Positions 51,306 through 60,141 of a stretch of 64,000 bases of DNA are shown here, piece after piece (position 1 is the first letter of the stretch; the number at the start of each line of letters is the position of its first letter). Origin of the DNA: Pseudodesulfovibrio tunisiensis (GTDB lineage Bacteria; Desulfobacterota; Desulfovibrionia; Desulfovibrionales; Desulfovibrionaceae). The notes below the pieces were generated by a model. The model made no database searches, was not told where the DNA came from, and worked only from the letters and a program-made list of their open reading frames with translations. Location of the stretch: positions 1 to 64,000 of the forward strand of contig NZ_CP094380.1 in NCBI RefSeq assembly GCF_022809775.1, written 5' to 3'. A program made the position numbers and the translations under genes.

Positions 51306-51440
51306 ACTCCCTTCCACAACACCCCTCCGGCCGTCCGATTCGTGGCTTTCCGAGGCCTTGGCCTGTCTGTACGCCATTTTGCGTAATCGTTTGCTTGTAT
51401 CCTTGATATTGACTTCAAGGTCAATCTTTCTTTTTGTCGC

Positions 51441-51482
51441 AAAAGAGGCCCGGACGCATTGTCTTGCGTCCGGGCCTCTTTT
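51441..51482. terminator. Strong bidirectional terminator
   Basis: AAAAGAGGCCCGGACGCA (51441-51458) pairs perfectly with its complement at 51465-51482 around a 6-nt loop; T-runs flank both sides. It ends the riboswitch transcript on the plus strand and the tauE operon on the minus strand. Confidence 0.9.
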
Positions 51483-51504
51483 CTTGTTTCAGGATTCCGA
51501 CTGG

Positions 51505-52302
51505 TCAGAATATGCTGATCAGCATGCGGGTGGCGACCACCAGAAGCAGGATGGCGAATATCTTCTTGAGCTTGCCCACGGGCAGGCTGTGCGCCAGACG
51601 CGCGCCCAGCGGAGCGGTCAGGGTGCTGGTCACGATGATGCCGAGCAGGGCCGGAAGATAGATGTAGCCGATGGTGTAGTCGGGCAGGTTGGTGGCGTTC
51701 CAGCCCGACACGATGTAGCCGATGGTGCCGGAAATGGCGATGGGCAGGCCGATGGCCGCGGCAGTGCCAATGGCCGTGTGCATGGCCACGTTGCACCACG
51801 AAAGGAACGGCACGGACAGGGTGCCGCCCCCGATCCCGACCAGCGCCGAGAATATGCCGATGCCGTTGCCCACGCCGAAAATGCCTGCTGTTCCGGGAAG
51901 TTGGCGCGAGCCCTTGGGCTTGGCACCCAGAAGCATGTTCGCGGCCACGAAATAGAGGAAAATGGCAAAGAAGCCCTTCAGGAAATTGGTGGACAGGCTG
52001 CCCGCGATCACCGAGCCGAGGTAGGTACCTGTGATGATGCCCGGGGTGATGCGCCAGAATGTTTTCCAGTCCACAGCGCCCCGGCTGTGGTGGGCGCGGA
52101 CGCTGGACATGGATGTGAAGATGATGGTGGCCAGGGATGTGCCCAGAGCCAGATGCTGGATGTGCTCGTGTGCAAACCCCTGGGCCGGGAAGGCAAAGGC
52201 GAGCATGGGAACGATGACGAGTCCGCCGCCGATGCCGAGAAGTCCGGCCAGAATTCCGGCGACGCCGCCCAGAGCAACATAGAGAATGATGGTGGTGAGC
52301 AT
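51505..52302 (-). CDS. TauE/SafE-family membrane transporter
   Basis: A 265-aa protein with about eight membrane helices and the duplicated Gly-rich family motifs (LLGIGGGLVIVPML and LVGIGGGTLSVPF). The family moves sulfite, sulfoacetate or other small organic anions. It starts 2 bp after the FMN oxidase gene and shares its operon with a GntR regulator, so its substrate is probably the hydroxy acid or product handled by that enzyme. Confidence 0.9.
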   Translation of the reverse strand: MLTTIILYVALGGVAGILAGLLGIGGGLVIVPMLAFAFPAQGFAHEHIQHLALGTSLATIIFTSMSSVRAHHSRGAVDWKTFWRITPGIITGTYLGSVIAGSLSTNFLKGFFAIFLYFVAANMLLGAKPKGSRQLPGTAGIFGVGNGIGIFSALVGIGGGTLSVPFLSWCNVAMHTAIGTAAAIGLPIAISGTIGYIVSGWNATNLPDYTIGYIYLPALLGIIVTSTLTAPLGARLAHSLPVGKLKKIFAILLLVVATRMLISIF

Positions 52303-52304
52303 GA

Positions 52305-53327
52305 TCAGTCCTCGTGGAGAATGCGTTTGTCGATGGAAGCGATGTCATTGCAGCCCGTCAGGACCATGGCCTGAACCAGTTGCGCCTTGAGCGTGTCGAT
52401 GTAGGCACCCACGCCTTCGCGCAGGCCACCGAGAGCGGCTATGGAGAACGGGCGGCCGATCATGACCGCGTCCGCGCCCAGCGCCAGCATCTTGAGCACG
52501 TCCACGCCGTCGCGGATGCCGCCGTCCACGAGCAGGCGGATTCTGCCCTTGGCCGCGTCGGCAATGCCCGGAACCACCTTGGCCGTGCCCGGAGCGTGAT
52601 CCAGCACGCGTCCGCCGTGGTTGGATATCACGATGGCGTCCGCGCCGACCTCGGCGGCAAGCAGGGCTTCGTCCGGAGTCATCACGCCCTTGAGGATGAA
52701 TTTCGCTCCCCAGGAATGAATGCGTTCGATGATCGCAGCGAGCTCGTCCGGAGTCTTCGGCGTGACCGGGCGGCCCATCTGGCGCAGGGTGATGAGGCCT
52801 GCCGCATCCACATCCATGCCGAAGATGCTGCATCCGGTTTCGCGCGCCTTTTCCAGCTTTTCAACCATCTCGCTGCCATCCCACGGCTTGATGAACGGAA
52901 TGCCATGTCCCTCGGCCTTGCGTATGGCAGCGAAGCCGCTTTCGTGGATCATGGGGGGCACGCCGTCGCCGGTACAGCCGATCACTCCCTTGTCCCGGCA
53001 GCCGCAGACAATGGCCTCGGCGTAATCCTCTTCGGAGATTCCGCCGCCCATGTTGAAGGAAATGCCGCCGATCGGGGCGGCCATCACGGGCATGGACAGG
53101 GGAATGCCCAGCACCGAGGTCGAGGTGTCCGGCTGAATTGCATTGTGCAGCAGGCGCATGTTCAGCGTGACATCGGCCAATGCGGTCACGTTGTTGCGAA
53201 AGGCCGAGCCCGTTCCCAGACCGCCCATGCCGGGCACCTCGCCGGCGCATGCCCTGCCGTCACAGATCTTGCAGACGCGGCAGTACCCTTTCATCAGTTC
53301 ACGAGCCTTTTCCCTGATTTCCTTCAT
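52305..53327 (-). CDS. FMN-dependent alpha-hydroxy-acid oxidase/dehydrogenase
   Basis: A 340-aa TIM-barrel flavoprotein of the lactate/glycolate oxidase family (PVMAAPIGGISF, ILKGVMTPDEA, VISNHGGRVLDHAPG, LVDGGIRDGVDVLKML, IGRPF). The catalytic His and the FMN-binding GGIR region are visible. Unusually, an N-terminal Cys cluster (CRVCKICDGRAC, residues 16-27) precedes the barrel, possibly holding Fe-S. ATG at 53327 follows AAGGAA. Lactate is a main substrate of sulfate reducers, so D- or L-lactate oxidation is likely but unproven. Confidence 0.85.
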   Translation of the reverse strand: MKEIREKARELMKGYCRVCKICDGRACAGEVPGMGGLGTGSAFRNNVTALADVTLNMRLLHNAIQPDTSTSVLGIPLSMPVMAAPIGGISFNMGGGISEEDYAEAIVCGCRDKGVIGCTGDGVPPMIHESGFAAIRKAEGHGIPFIKPWDGSEMVEKLEKARETGCSIFGMDVDAAGLITLRQMGRPVTPKTPDELAAIIERIHSWGAKFILKGVMTPDEALLAAEVGADAIVISNHGGRVLDHAPGTAKVVPGIADAAKGRIRLLVDGGIRDGVDVLKMLALGADAVMIGRPFSIAALGGLREGVGAYIDTLKAQLVQAMVLTGCNDIASIDKRILHED

Positions 53328-53448
53328 GGCAGCATTCCTTTCGGCCCCGTGGCCGTGTTGGTTGTCGGACAGGAGGGAATACAGCGATGTTTCGTGAATC
53401 GCGTTCCGCCTTCCGCTGTTTTCCGTTGTCTGTCCCTTTCGCTGGCTG

Positions 53449-54144
53449 TTATATCTCTCCCGCAAGAACCATGGATTCTATCTCGACGAGATGGCTTTTC
53501 ATGGCATCCGCAGCTTCCTGCCCGTTTCCCGAGGCAATGGCCTCGACGATTCGGGCATGGGCGGCAAGGGAAGCGTCCTGTCGGGCTGCGAACTGGAGTT
53601 CGCCGGTCCGGGTCTGATACAGGATGCCGTGCATGCCTGTGACAAGCTCCAGAAGAACGGAGTTGCCGGATGCGGCTGCAATGAGTTCGTGAAAGCTGTT
53701 GTCGTGCTTCTGGGCGGATTGCCCGGAAAGGATGGCCTGCTTCTGTTCGCGGATCACCTGTCGGAGCTTGAACACGTCGTCGTCCGTGGCGTTTTCCGCA
53801 GCGAGTCGGCTGATTTCCGGCTCAATGAGCATTCTGGCCTGAAAGATGTCCTGAAGTCGGGTCTTGCCGCACTGGATGGCCCGGGCAAGAGTTTCCACCA
53901 GTTGATCCGGGCCTGCGTCGCGCACGAAGGTCCCCGATCCCTGTCGGCTTTCCACAAGGTCCTTTTCCGCCAGAGCGCGGATGGCTTCGCGCACGGTGTT
54001 GCGGGAGACGCGGAACATGGCAGCCATTTCCCGTTCCGGCGGAAGCCTGTCCCCGGGCCGGAGCTTGCCGGAATCGATCATGGATCGAATCTGGCGGACG
54101 ATATCCTCGTAAATGGATTTTTTGCTGACTGGCTTGATATCCAT
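53449..54144 (-). CDS. GntR/FadR-family regulator of the hydroxy-acid operon
   Basis: A 231-aa regulator. N-terminal winged helix (residues about 8-75; LRPGDRLPPEREMAAMFRVS, VREAIRALAEKDLVES) and a C-terminal FCD ligand domain with metal-type His (DNSFHELIAAASGN). AGGAG precedes ATG 54144. LldR-like members respond to lactate. Two GGTnnnACC operators lie about 95-125 bp upstream, so it probably represses its own operon. Confidence 0.92.
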   Translation of the reverse strand: MDIKPVSKKSIYEDIVRQIRSMIDSGKLRPGDRLPPEREMAAMFRVSRNTVREAIRALAEKDLVESRQGSGTFVRDAGPDQLVETLARAIQCGKTRLQDIFQARMLIEPEISRLAAENATDDDVFKLRQVIREQKQAILSGQSAQKHDNSFHELIAAASGNSVLLELVTGMHGILYQTRTGELQFAARQDASLAAHARIVEAIASGNGQEAADAMKSHLVEIESMVLAGEI

Positions 54145-54239
54145 GCTGTTCTCCTGCAACGCCGTGTTGTTGGTCGGGCCGCAAACCATCCTTGCCATCC
54201 GTGCACCGGCCCTCGCCATGTCGGATGACAATAGGCACA

Positions 54240-54268
54240 ATTGGTTGGACCAATGATCCGGTTAGACC
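54240..54268. promoter_or_regulatory. Tandem GntR-type operators GGTnnnACC
   Basis: ATTGGT-TGG-ACCAAT (54240-54254) and GGT-TAG-ACC (54260-54268) are FadR/LldR-class palindromes, with centres 17 bp apart. They sit upstream of the gntR gene, the first gene of the operon, and are the likely autoregulatory sites. Confidence 0.8.
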
Positions 54269-54327
54269 AATGGTGCGGGAGCGTCAAGAAAAAAAGTGGT
54301 GTGTCGTGGAGGCGGAGGAGGCGTGAA

Positions 54328-56334
54328 TTACAGGTCGAAATCCTTGAGCTTGCGATAGAACGTGGCGCGGGAGATTCCCAGAATGCGGGCAGCTTCGGTG
54401 CGTTTCCCCCTGGTCTGGGCAAGGGCATGGGCCATGGCCTCGCGGGTGACGGCGACGCGGCCTCCGGTCCGGAGCGGTTGAGCCGCCCGAACCTCTTCGG
54501 GCAGGTGGTGTTCACTGATCACGTCGCCGTCGCTGATCATGTGCGCGAACTCCATGGCGTGCTTGAGCTGGCGGACATTGCCGGGCCAGGCGCAGGCAAG
54601 CAGAGCCTTTGTGGCACCGGCGGAAAGGGACTTGGCGCGTTCGCGATCTTCGGCAATGCGTTTCAGGTAATGGCGGGCGAGCAGCAGTACATCCTCGTCG
54701 CGCATGCGCAGGGGAGGCAGGGTGAGCCTGATGGCCGAGAGTCGGTAGTAGAGGTCCTCGCGAAACGAGCCGTCCCGTATCCTGCCTTGCAGGTCTGCAT
54801 TCGTGGCTGCGATGATGCGTACATCCACCCGCCGGGTGTCCGAGGACCCCACGCGTTCGAATTCCCGGTTTTCCAGAAACCGCAGCAGCTTGACCTGCAC
54901 CGGCAGGGATACATCACCGATTTCGTCCAGAAAGAGCGTGCCCCCGTCCGCGCGTTCGAAACGGCCTACGCGGTCCGCGATGGCCCCGGAAAACGCGCCT
55001 TTGACATGGCCGAAGAGTTCGCTTTCCAGCAAGGTTTCGCTCAGGGCCGCGCAATGCACGGCCACGAACGGGCCCTTGCCACGGGCGCTGTGATCGTGCA
55101 CGGCGCGGGCCACCAGCTCCTTGCCCGTGCCGGATTCGCCGGTCACGAGCAGGGACGAGTCCAGTCTGCCCACCCGGCGGATCATGGAAAAGACCTGACG
55201 CATGGCACGGCTTTCGCCGACAAGGCCCATGTCCGTGCCACTGCCTTCGGTCATGCGTTCCAGCTCCCGCATGCGGGTCACGTCCCGGAGCTGGACAATG
55301 ACCACGGGATCGTAGTCGTCGTGGCCCGGGATGTAATAGGTGCTGCACGACACGTCCATGTGCGTGCCCTGAACCAGACCGCTGAACTCCGCGTGCCTGT
55401 TCACCTTGCGGTCGAGGGTTTCGGTCACGATTTCCTCAAGGCCGGGGCCGCTGGTTCTGCCGTTGGAGGATGCCTGGGCAAGGGTTGCATACAGGTTGTT
55501 CCGCTCCAGAACGCGGCCTTGGCTGTCCAGCATGGCGTAGCCGTCCACAGTGCAATCCAGCAGGGCGTGAAATCGTTCGTCCGTGAGCTGATGCCGCTGG
55601 CGTTCCAGAGCCAGTTCCTCGGACAGGGCATGGTAGTCGGTCAGGTCCACCACGGCTCCGGCAACGCGAATGGGGTGGTAATTCCTGTCGCGCAGTGTGG
55701 GGAAAAGGTGGAGCAGGAATTTTCCGTATTCCCTGTCGTCGTATTTGATGCGCATGTTCAGGCGGACCATGCGCGATTCTCCCCGGGCGAGGTTGTCCAG
55801 AACTTCGGCGAGTCGCGCCGTGTCCCGGGGATGGGCGCGTCCGGGCAGCCAGGTCGCGGGATTGATGACCGGGGTGTCCGCTCCGATCATGGCCGCACAG
55901 GTCGCGTCCAGTGCCATGGCTCCGGATGCAAGATCGATGTCGGCCAGTCCGATGACCAGATCAGGGGAATCCAGACAGAAAAGCAGACGGCGGGCATGTT
56001 CGGAAAAATGCAATACCGTGATCGTGAAGCGTGCGCCGGTTGCGTCGCAGTGGAGGCTCTTGACCGAAAAGACGCTCTGGTCCCCGTCCGGAAAGGCATA
56101 GGGGAATTCCAGACACGCGGTTTCGCCGTTTTCCAGCACCGTCATGTCTCCGGATTCGAGCTGAGCCTGATCCTCTGGACTCAGGCCGGGCAGGGGCGCG
56201 CGTCGGCCATGCAGTTCATCCCGGTACAGCCGGAACAGTTCGCAGTAGGCATCGTTCGCGTATACAACGCGCAGTTCGTGGTCTCGGACCACCACGGGCA
56301 TGTCGTAGGAGCTGAAAAAGCGTTCGTGAGGCAT
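54328..56334 (-). CDS. Sigma-54-dependent PAS-domain regulator with GAFSGA
   Basis: A 668-aa activator. PAS-like domains lie at about 1-110, 115-235 and 245-355. The AAA+ domain has Walker A GESGTGKE (near 398) and Walker [12 protein letters not shown]. The sigma-54 contact loop reads GAFSGA instead of GAFTGA. A Fis-type HTH ends the protein ([21 protein letters not shown]). A 16-bp palindrome lies 24 bp upstream of its start. The GAFTGA Thr is usually needed for sigma-54 contact; Ser is a conservative replacement seen occasionally. Confidence 0.92.
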   Translation of the reverse strand: MPHERFFSSYDMPVVVRDHELRVVYANDAYCELFRLYRDELHGRRAPLPGLSPEDQAQLESGDMTVLENGETACLEFPYAFPDGDQSVFSVKSLHCDATGARFTITVLHFSEHARRLLFCLDSPDLVIGLADIDLASGAMALDATCAAMIGADTPVINPATWLPGRAHPRDTARLAEVLDNLARGESRMVRLNMRIKYDDREYGKFLLHLFPTLRDRNYHPIRVAGAVVDLTDYHALSEELALERQRHQLTDERFHALLDCTVDGYAMLDSQGRVLERNNLYATLAQASSNGRTSGPGLEEIVTETLDRKVNRHAEFSGLVQGTHMDVSCSTYYIPGHDDYDPVVIVQLRDVTRMRELERMTEGSGTDMGLVGESRAMRQVFSMIRRVGRLDSSLLVTGESGTGKELVARAVHDHSARGKGPFVAVHCAALSETLLESELFGHVKGAFSGAIADRVGRFERADGGTLFLDEIGDVSLPVQVKLLRFLENREFERVGSSDTRRVDVRIIAATNADLQGRIRDGSFREDLYYRLSAIRLTLPPLRMRDEDVLLLARHYLKRIAEDRERAKSLSAGATKALLACAWPGNVRQLKHAMEFAHMISDGDVISEHHLPEEVRAAQPLRTGGRVAVTREAMAHALAQTRGKRTEAARILGISRATFYRKLKDFDL

Positions 56335-56357
56335 GATTCTCCTTGCGCGGCTGAAAA

Positions 56358-56373
56358 TGTCTCAATTGAGACA
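56358..56373. promoter_or_regulatory. Perfect 16-bp palindrome TGTCTCAATTGAGACA
   Basis: It lies 24 bp upstream of the sigma-54 regulator's ATG (56334). Perfect palindromes of this length upstream of such genes are commonly the activator's own binding site or an autoregulatory operator. GTCTCA half-sites were not noticed elsewhere nearby. Confidence 0.6.
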
Positions 56374-56405
56374 ATATGTGGTTTCGGCAAGGATGACAAG
56401 AAGGA

Positions 56406-56441
56406 ACGGGACCAGCCGCCACTGGGGGAGACTGGTCCCGT
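56406..56441 (-). terminator. Intrinsic terminator of mscS
   Basis: ACGGGACCAG (56406-56415) pairs with CTGGTCCCGT (56432-56441), ten base pairs. On the minus strand the stem is followed by TCCTTCTTGTC. It separates the MscS gene from the sigma-54 regulator. Confidence 0.8.
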
Positions 56442-56449
56442 GATGCAGA

Positions 56450-57289
56450 CTATTGGTCGGCGATCTGGTGCACGTGCACGTCGCGTTGAGGGTATGGAAT
56501 GGATATTCCGGCCTGATCAAAGGCGATCTTGACGCGTTCGTTCAGGGCCCAGTACACGGCCATGTAATCCTGCCGCGCCACCCAGGAGCGGACAGTGAAA
56601 TTGACGCTGGAATCGGCCAGTTCGCTGACCGCCACCACGGGAGCGGGGTCCTTGAGAATGCGTTCGTCCGCGTCGAGGATGTCCTCGATGATCCGGCGCG
56701 CTTCGGCAATGTCGTCGTCGTAGCCGATGCCGAACACCATATCCACGCGGCGGGTCGGATTGGCCGAGAAATTGATGATGGTGGAGCCCAGAATCGAGGA
56801 GTTGGGCACGATGATCTGCTTGTTGTCCGTGGTGGTCAGAATGGTGTAGAATGTCTTGATGCCCTGAACCGTCCCTGTCTGGCCGGAAATGGTGATGAAG
56901 TCGCCCTTCTTGAAGAACTTGAGCAGGATGAGCATCACGCCGGCGGCAAAGTTGGACAGGGTGCCCTTGAGTGCCAGACCGATGGCCAGACCTGCGGCGC
57001 CCAGAATGGCGAGGAACGAGGTCACGTTGATCCCGGCCTGACCAAGAGCGGCCACCACAACCGCGGCAAGCAGCGCATAGTAGATGATGTTGCGCAGAAA
57101 GCCGACCAGAATTTCTTCGACTCCGGCCTTGGTCATGATTGCGCCGATCACTTTTGCCAGTCGTTTGGACAGAAAACGGCCGACGATGAAAACGGCAATG
57201 GCGATGAGGATGTTCAGGCTGTGAACGCTCAGAAAGCCAATGGCCTGTTCCACCATTTGATTGACGGCGTCCGGGGTCAGTTGAATCAT
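56450..57289 (-). CDS. MscS-family mechanosensitive channel
   Basis: A 279-aa small-conductance channel. Three membrane helices lie at about 21-42, 63-83 and 90-110, with the pore-lining Gly/Ala pattern (GAAGLAIGLALKGTLSN), then a beta domain and a C-terminal mixed domain. It opens under membrane tension to release solutes. ATG at 57289 has GGAG upstream. Confidence 0.93.
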   Translation of the reverse strand: MIQLTPDAVNQMVEQAIGFLSVHSLNILIAIAVFIVGRFLSKRLAKVIGAIMTKAGVEEILVGFLRNIIYYALLAAVVVAALGQAGINVTSFLAILGAAGLAIGLALKGTLSNFAAGVMLILLKFFKKGDFITISGQTGTVQGIKTFYTILTTTDNKQIIVPNSSILGSTIINFSANPTRRVDMVFGIGYDDDIAEARRIIEDILDADERILKDPAPVVAVSELADSSVNFTVRSWVARQDYMAVYWALNERVKIAFDQAGISIPYPQRDVHVHQIADQ

Positions 57290-57482
57290 GCTTTGCTCCA
57301 GAGTGGGAATCGGTTGAAGGGAATCACGAGTGGAAAGCATACCGGAACCCGAATGAAATGCAACAGGGTTAGTCGGACAGGCCCTGCAGGTTGTGAAGAT
57401 GTTCCCGCGCGTTGACTTTCCCGCTGGTCGCGGTACATTATCTAAACATTCGTTTTAAATACCAACCGACACAAGTACAATC

Positions 57483-58409
57483 ATGCATATTCCCTTTGTC
57501 AAACCTTCGACCATTGCCTACTGGAAGGAGGCCCGCAAGCAGGGGCTTTCGGTTTTCGACCGTCTTCACGGGTATGTCTACGGACGCTGGTGCTATCACT
57601 ACATCGGCATGGTGCACGGCAAGTACAAGTGGCTGGCCGCGCTCATTTCTCCGCTGATCGTGTTCATCAACCGGCATTCGCCTTTCATTCCGACCGGGGA
57701 TTCCCAGCCCGGGGACCCGGGGCAGAAGCGGCCGTCCTGGGCCGATACCTACCACGGCAAGGCCATGCCTCTGGAGGAGGCCACCAAACTGGTGCAGTTG
57801 AACAGGTCCGTGAACGTGCAGCTCCCGGAACAGGTGGTGCCCTTTACCCGCGCCCGGGAAATCGTGCTGCGCAATCCGGAACGCATCGTGGTGCTGGACT
57901 GCCCGTGCCGCATGGGCAAGGAGAATCCCTGCCTGCCTCTGGACGTGTGCCTGATCATCGGGGACCCCATCGCCTCCTTCATTCTGGAGCATCACCCGGA
58001 CCATAGCCGTCAGATCACGGCCGAGGAGGCCGTGGACATTCTCAAGGCCGAGAATGCTCGCGGACATGTGTCCCATGCCTTTTTCAAGGATGCGATGCTG
58101 GATCGGTTCTATGCCATCTGCAACTGCTGCTCCTGCTGCTGCGGGGCCATGGTGGCGCATCGCATGGGCAATCCCATGCTGTTTTCCTCGGGATATCTGG
58201 CCGAGGTGGACGAGGACAAGTGCGTTGCCTGTGGCGAATGCGCTCGCAAATGCCAGTTCAAGGCCATCGGATTTCGCGATGGTTCCGCGTTCATTCGCGA
58301 GGATTGCTGCATGGGCTGCGGCGTCTGCGTGAACACCTGCAACAAGGATGCGCTGTCCCTGCGTCTTGCCCCGGAAAAGGGCACGCCTTTGCTGGTGGAC
58401 AAGCTGTAG
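57483..58409 (+). CDS. 4Fe-4S ferredoxin-type protein with extra Cys clusters
   Basis: A 308-aa protein. The C-terminus has two ferredoxin motifs (CVACGECARKC and CCMGCGVCVNTC, near 246-290). Before them lie DCPCRMG and CNCCSCCCG (near 140 and 215), an unusual dense Cys set that could bind further clusters. The family occurs in anaerobes; the partner is not known. Divergent from mscS across 193 bp. Confidence 0.85.
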   Translation: MHIPFVKPSTIAYWKEARKQGLSVFDRLHGYVYGRWCYHYIGMVHGKYKWLAALISPLIVFINRHSPFIPTGDSQPGDPGQKRPSWADTYHGKAMPLEEATKLVQLNRSVNVQLPEQVVPFTRAREIVLRNPERIVVLDCPCRMGKENPCLPLDVCLIIGDPIASFILEHHPDHSRQITAEEAVDILKAENARGHVSHAFFKDAMLDRFYAICNCCSCCCGAMVAHRMGNPMLFSSGYLAEVDEDKCVACGECARKCQFKAIGFRDGSAFIREDCCMGCGVCVNTCNKDALSLRLAPEKGTPLLVDKL

Positions 58410-58432
58410 ACGATCCTTGCAAGCGTGAAATG

Positions 58433-58466
58433 AAATCCCCCCGGTCGAGGTTCGGCCGGGGGGATT
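58433..58466. terminator. Bidirectional terminator
   Basis: AAATCCCCCCGG (58433-58444) pairs with CCGGGGGGATTT (58455-58466), followed by T on the plus side. It lies between the convergent ferredoxin-like and NTF2-like genes. Confidence 0.88.
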
Positions 58467-58473
58467 TTTTCGA

Positions 58474-58983
58474 TCAGGTCGAGAAGCGGATGTGGTAGTC
58501 GTCCGGCACGATGCCCCGATCCCAGATCAGGGTCAGGTTCGTGACCTTGCGTTGGGCCGTGCAGGTGACCGTGCCCATGAACGGACTGGAGTAGACCGGA
58601 CCGCTCAGGTCCCTGAACCAGACCGTTCCGGCCATGATGCATTCCGACGTGTTGGCCCAGGCGGATTCCATGTCGTGCCCGCATGCCTTGAACTGGGCAT
58701 TGAATCGGGTGATATGCGCGAGTCCGTGCTCCATGGGCATGGCCGGACTGCCGGCAAAGCGAATCGTGGCGTCGGGGGCGAAAAAGCGCATTGCCTGCAT
58801 TGGTTCTTCCGAATCCAGATGATCAAGCAGCTCGGTGAGCCATGCCGGAATGCTGTTCTGAGGGATGAGCGGACGGCTCCTGTTTCCGGTGCAGGCCACG
58901 AGCCCGCTTTCGGCAAGAAGCGCGGCAAAGCCCATTCCGGTGGTGGACAGGAATTCCCTGCGCGAGCGATTGGTTCCATCCAT
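58474..58983 (-). CDS. Tat-exported NTF2-like (SnoaL-type) lipoprotein
   Basis: A 169-aa protein. The twin-arginine motif SRREFLS (residues 7-13) precedes a hydrophobic stretch ending in LVAC (Cys about 31), suggesting a Tat-exported lipoprotein. The rest is a single NTF2-like domain (HLDSEEPMQAMRFFAPDATIRF). Ligand or activity unknown. It ends 105 bp from the wtpC gene. Confidence 0.8.
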   Translation of the reverse strand: MDGTNRSRREFLSTTGMGFAALLAESGLVACTGNRSRPLIPQNSIPAWLTELLDHLDSEEPMQAMRFFAPDATIRFAGSPAMPMEHGLAHITRFNAQFKACGHDMESAWANTSECIMAGTVWFRDLSGPVYSSPFMGTVTCTAQRKVTNLTLIWDRGIVPDDYHIRFST

Positions 58984-59088
58984 TGTCGCCTCCCGGGTTG
59001 CGGCCTGTGGGCGGGGACTTCTCCCCTGATTTCATCATGCCATACCCGGAAGGGCTGTCAAGGTGGTGAGACTGTGCCCGGGAATGGA

Positions 59089-60141
59089 CTATTGCCTGTC
59101 CGGCATGTGATGCAGAAATTCCCGGGGAAATCCCACGGCAACCGGAGAATCCGGGGCAAGGCCGGAATCCATGACCAGCCGTTGATCCACCAGCGCCAGA
59201 AAGGTTTCCTCGCCGCACCGGATTTTTGCGGTCCAGGTGAACCCGGCCCGCTCCACGCGTTCCACCCTGCCGTTGAACACGCACCAGTCCCGCGGAAAGT
59301 CGTTCTTGCGGGCCACGGCCACGTCCTCGGGGCGCAATGCGGCATATCCATGTTGCCAGTCCGGCAGTTCGGACAGGCCTTCCACGGTCTGCCCGGCAAA
59401 CGTGCAGGAGTTGTTGCCGTACACGGCCGGGAACACGTTGGCCATGCCCACGAAATCCGCCACGAACGGCGTGGTCGGCCTGCGGAAGATTTCGGAAACC
59501 GCGCCTTCCTGCTCCAGCCGTCCCTTGCGGATCACGGCTGCACGACTGGCAAGGGTCAGTGCATCCACGAAATCGTGCGTGACCATGAGAAAGGTGACAC
59601 CGGACTCCTGATGCAGTTTCTTGAGCGTACGGCGAAGGCCGTCCCGGAATTGCGGGTCCAGCGAGGAGAGCGGTTCGTCCAGCAGGACCACGTCCGGGGA
59701 GCAGGCCAGTGCGCGGGCAAGGGACACGCGCTGCTTTTCCCCGCCGCTCAGCTTGCCGGGTTTGCGTTCGGCCAGATCCGACAGGCCCAGCGTTTCCAGA
59801 AGCTGGAGCGCGGTCTTTCTGCCTTTGGTTCGGGAAATGCCGTGATAGCGTTGGCCGAAGGTGACATTGCCCAGCACCGTGAGGTGCGGGAAAAGGGAGT
59901 GGTCCTGATAGACCAGAGCCACCTTCCGATGCTCCGGGGGCAGGTTGGTGACGGTGCGTCCGCCGATGGAAATCGTGCCGCCCGAGGTGCGGATCAACCC
60001 GGCAATGGATTCCAGAACCAGTGTCTTGCCCGAGCCGGTCGGTCCCATGAGTGCGAAGAATTCGCCGGGAGCCACGTGCAGGGACACGTCGCGCAGGGAA
60101 AAGCCGGGCAGGTCGATATGCAGGGAGTCCACACGAATCAC
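59089..60141 (-). CDS. wtpC: WtpC, tungstate/molybdate ABC transporter ATPase
   Basis: A 350-aa ABC ATPase. Walker A GPTGSGKT (near 33), Q-loop YQDHSLFPHL, signature LSGGEKQRV (near 125), Walker B VVLLDEPLSSLD and switch His in VTHDFVDA. A C-terminal TOBE-like domain (from about 270) probably senses oxyanion. GTG at 60141 overlaps the permease stop (GTGA). It powers uptake by WtpB for tungsten or molybdenum enzymes such as formate dehydrogenase. Confidence 0.9.
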   Translation of the reverse strand: MIRVDSLHIDLPGFSLRDVSLHVAPGEFFALMGPTGSGKTLVLESIAGLIRTSGGTISIGGRTVTNLPPEHRKVALVYQDHSLFPHLTVLGNVTFGQRYHGISRTKGRKTALQLLETLGLSDLAERKPGKLSGGEKQRVSLARALACSPDVVLLDEPLSSLDPQFRDGLRRTLKKLHQESGVTFLMVTHDFVDALTLASRAAVIRKGRLEQEGAVSEIFRRPTTPFVADFVGMANVFPAVYGNNSCTFAGQTVEGLSELPDWQHGYAALRPEDVAVARKNDFPRDWCVFNGRVERVERAGFTWTAKIRCGEETFLALVDQRLVMDSGLAPDSPVAVGFPREFLHHMPDRQ

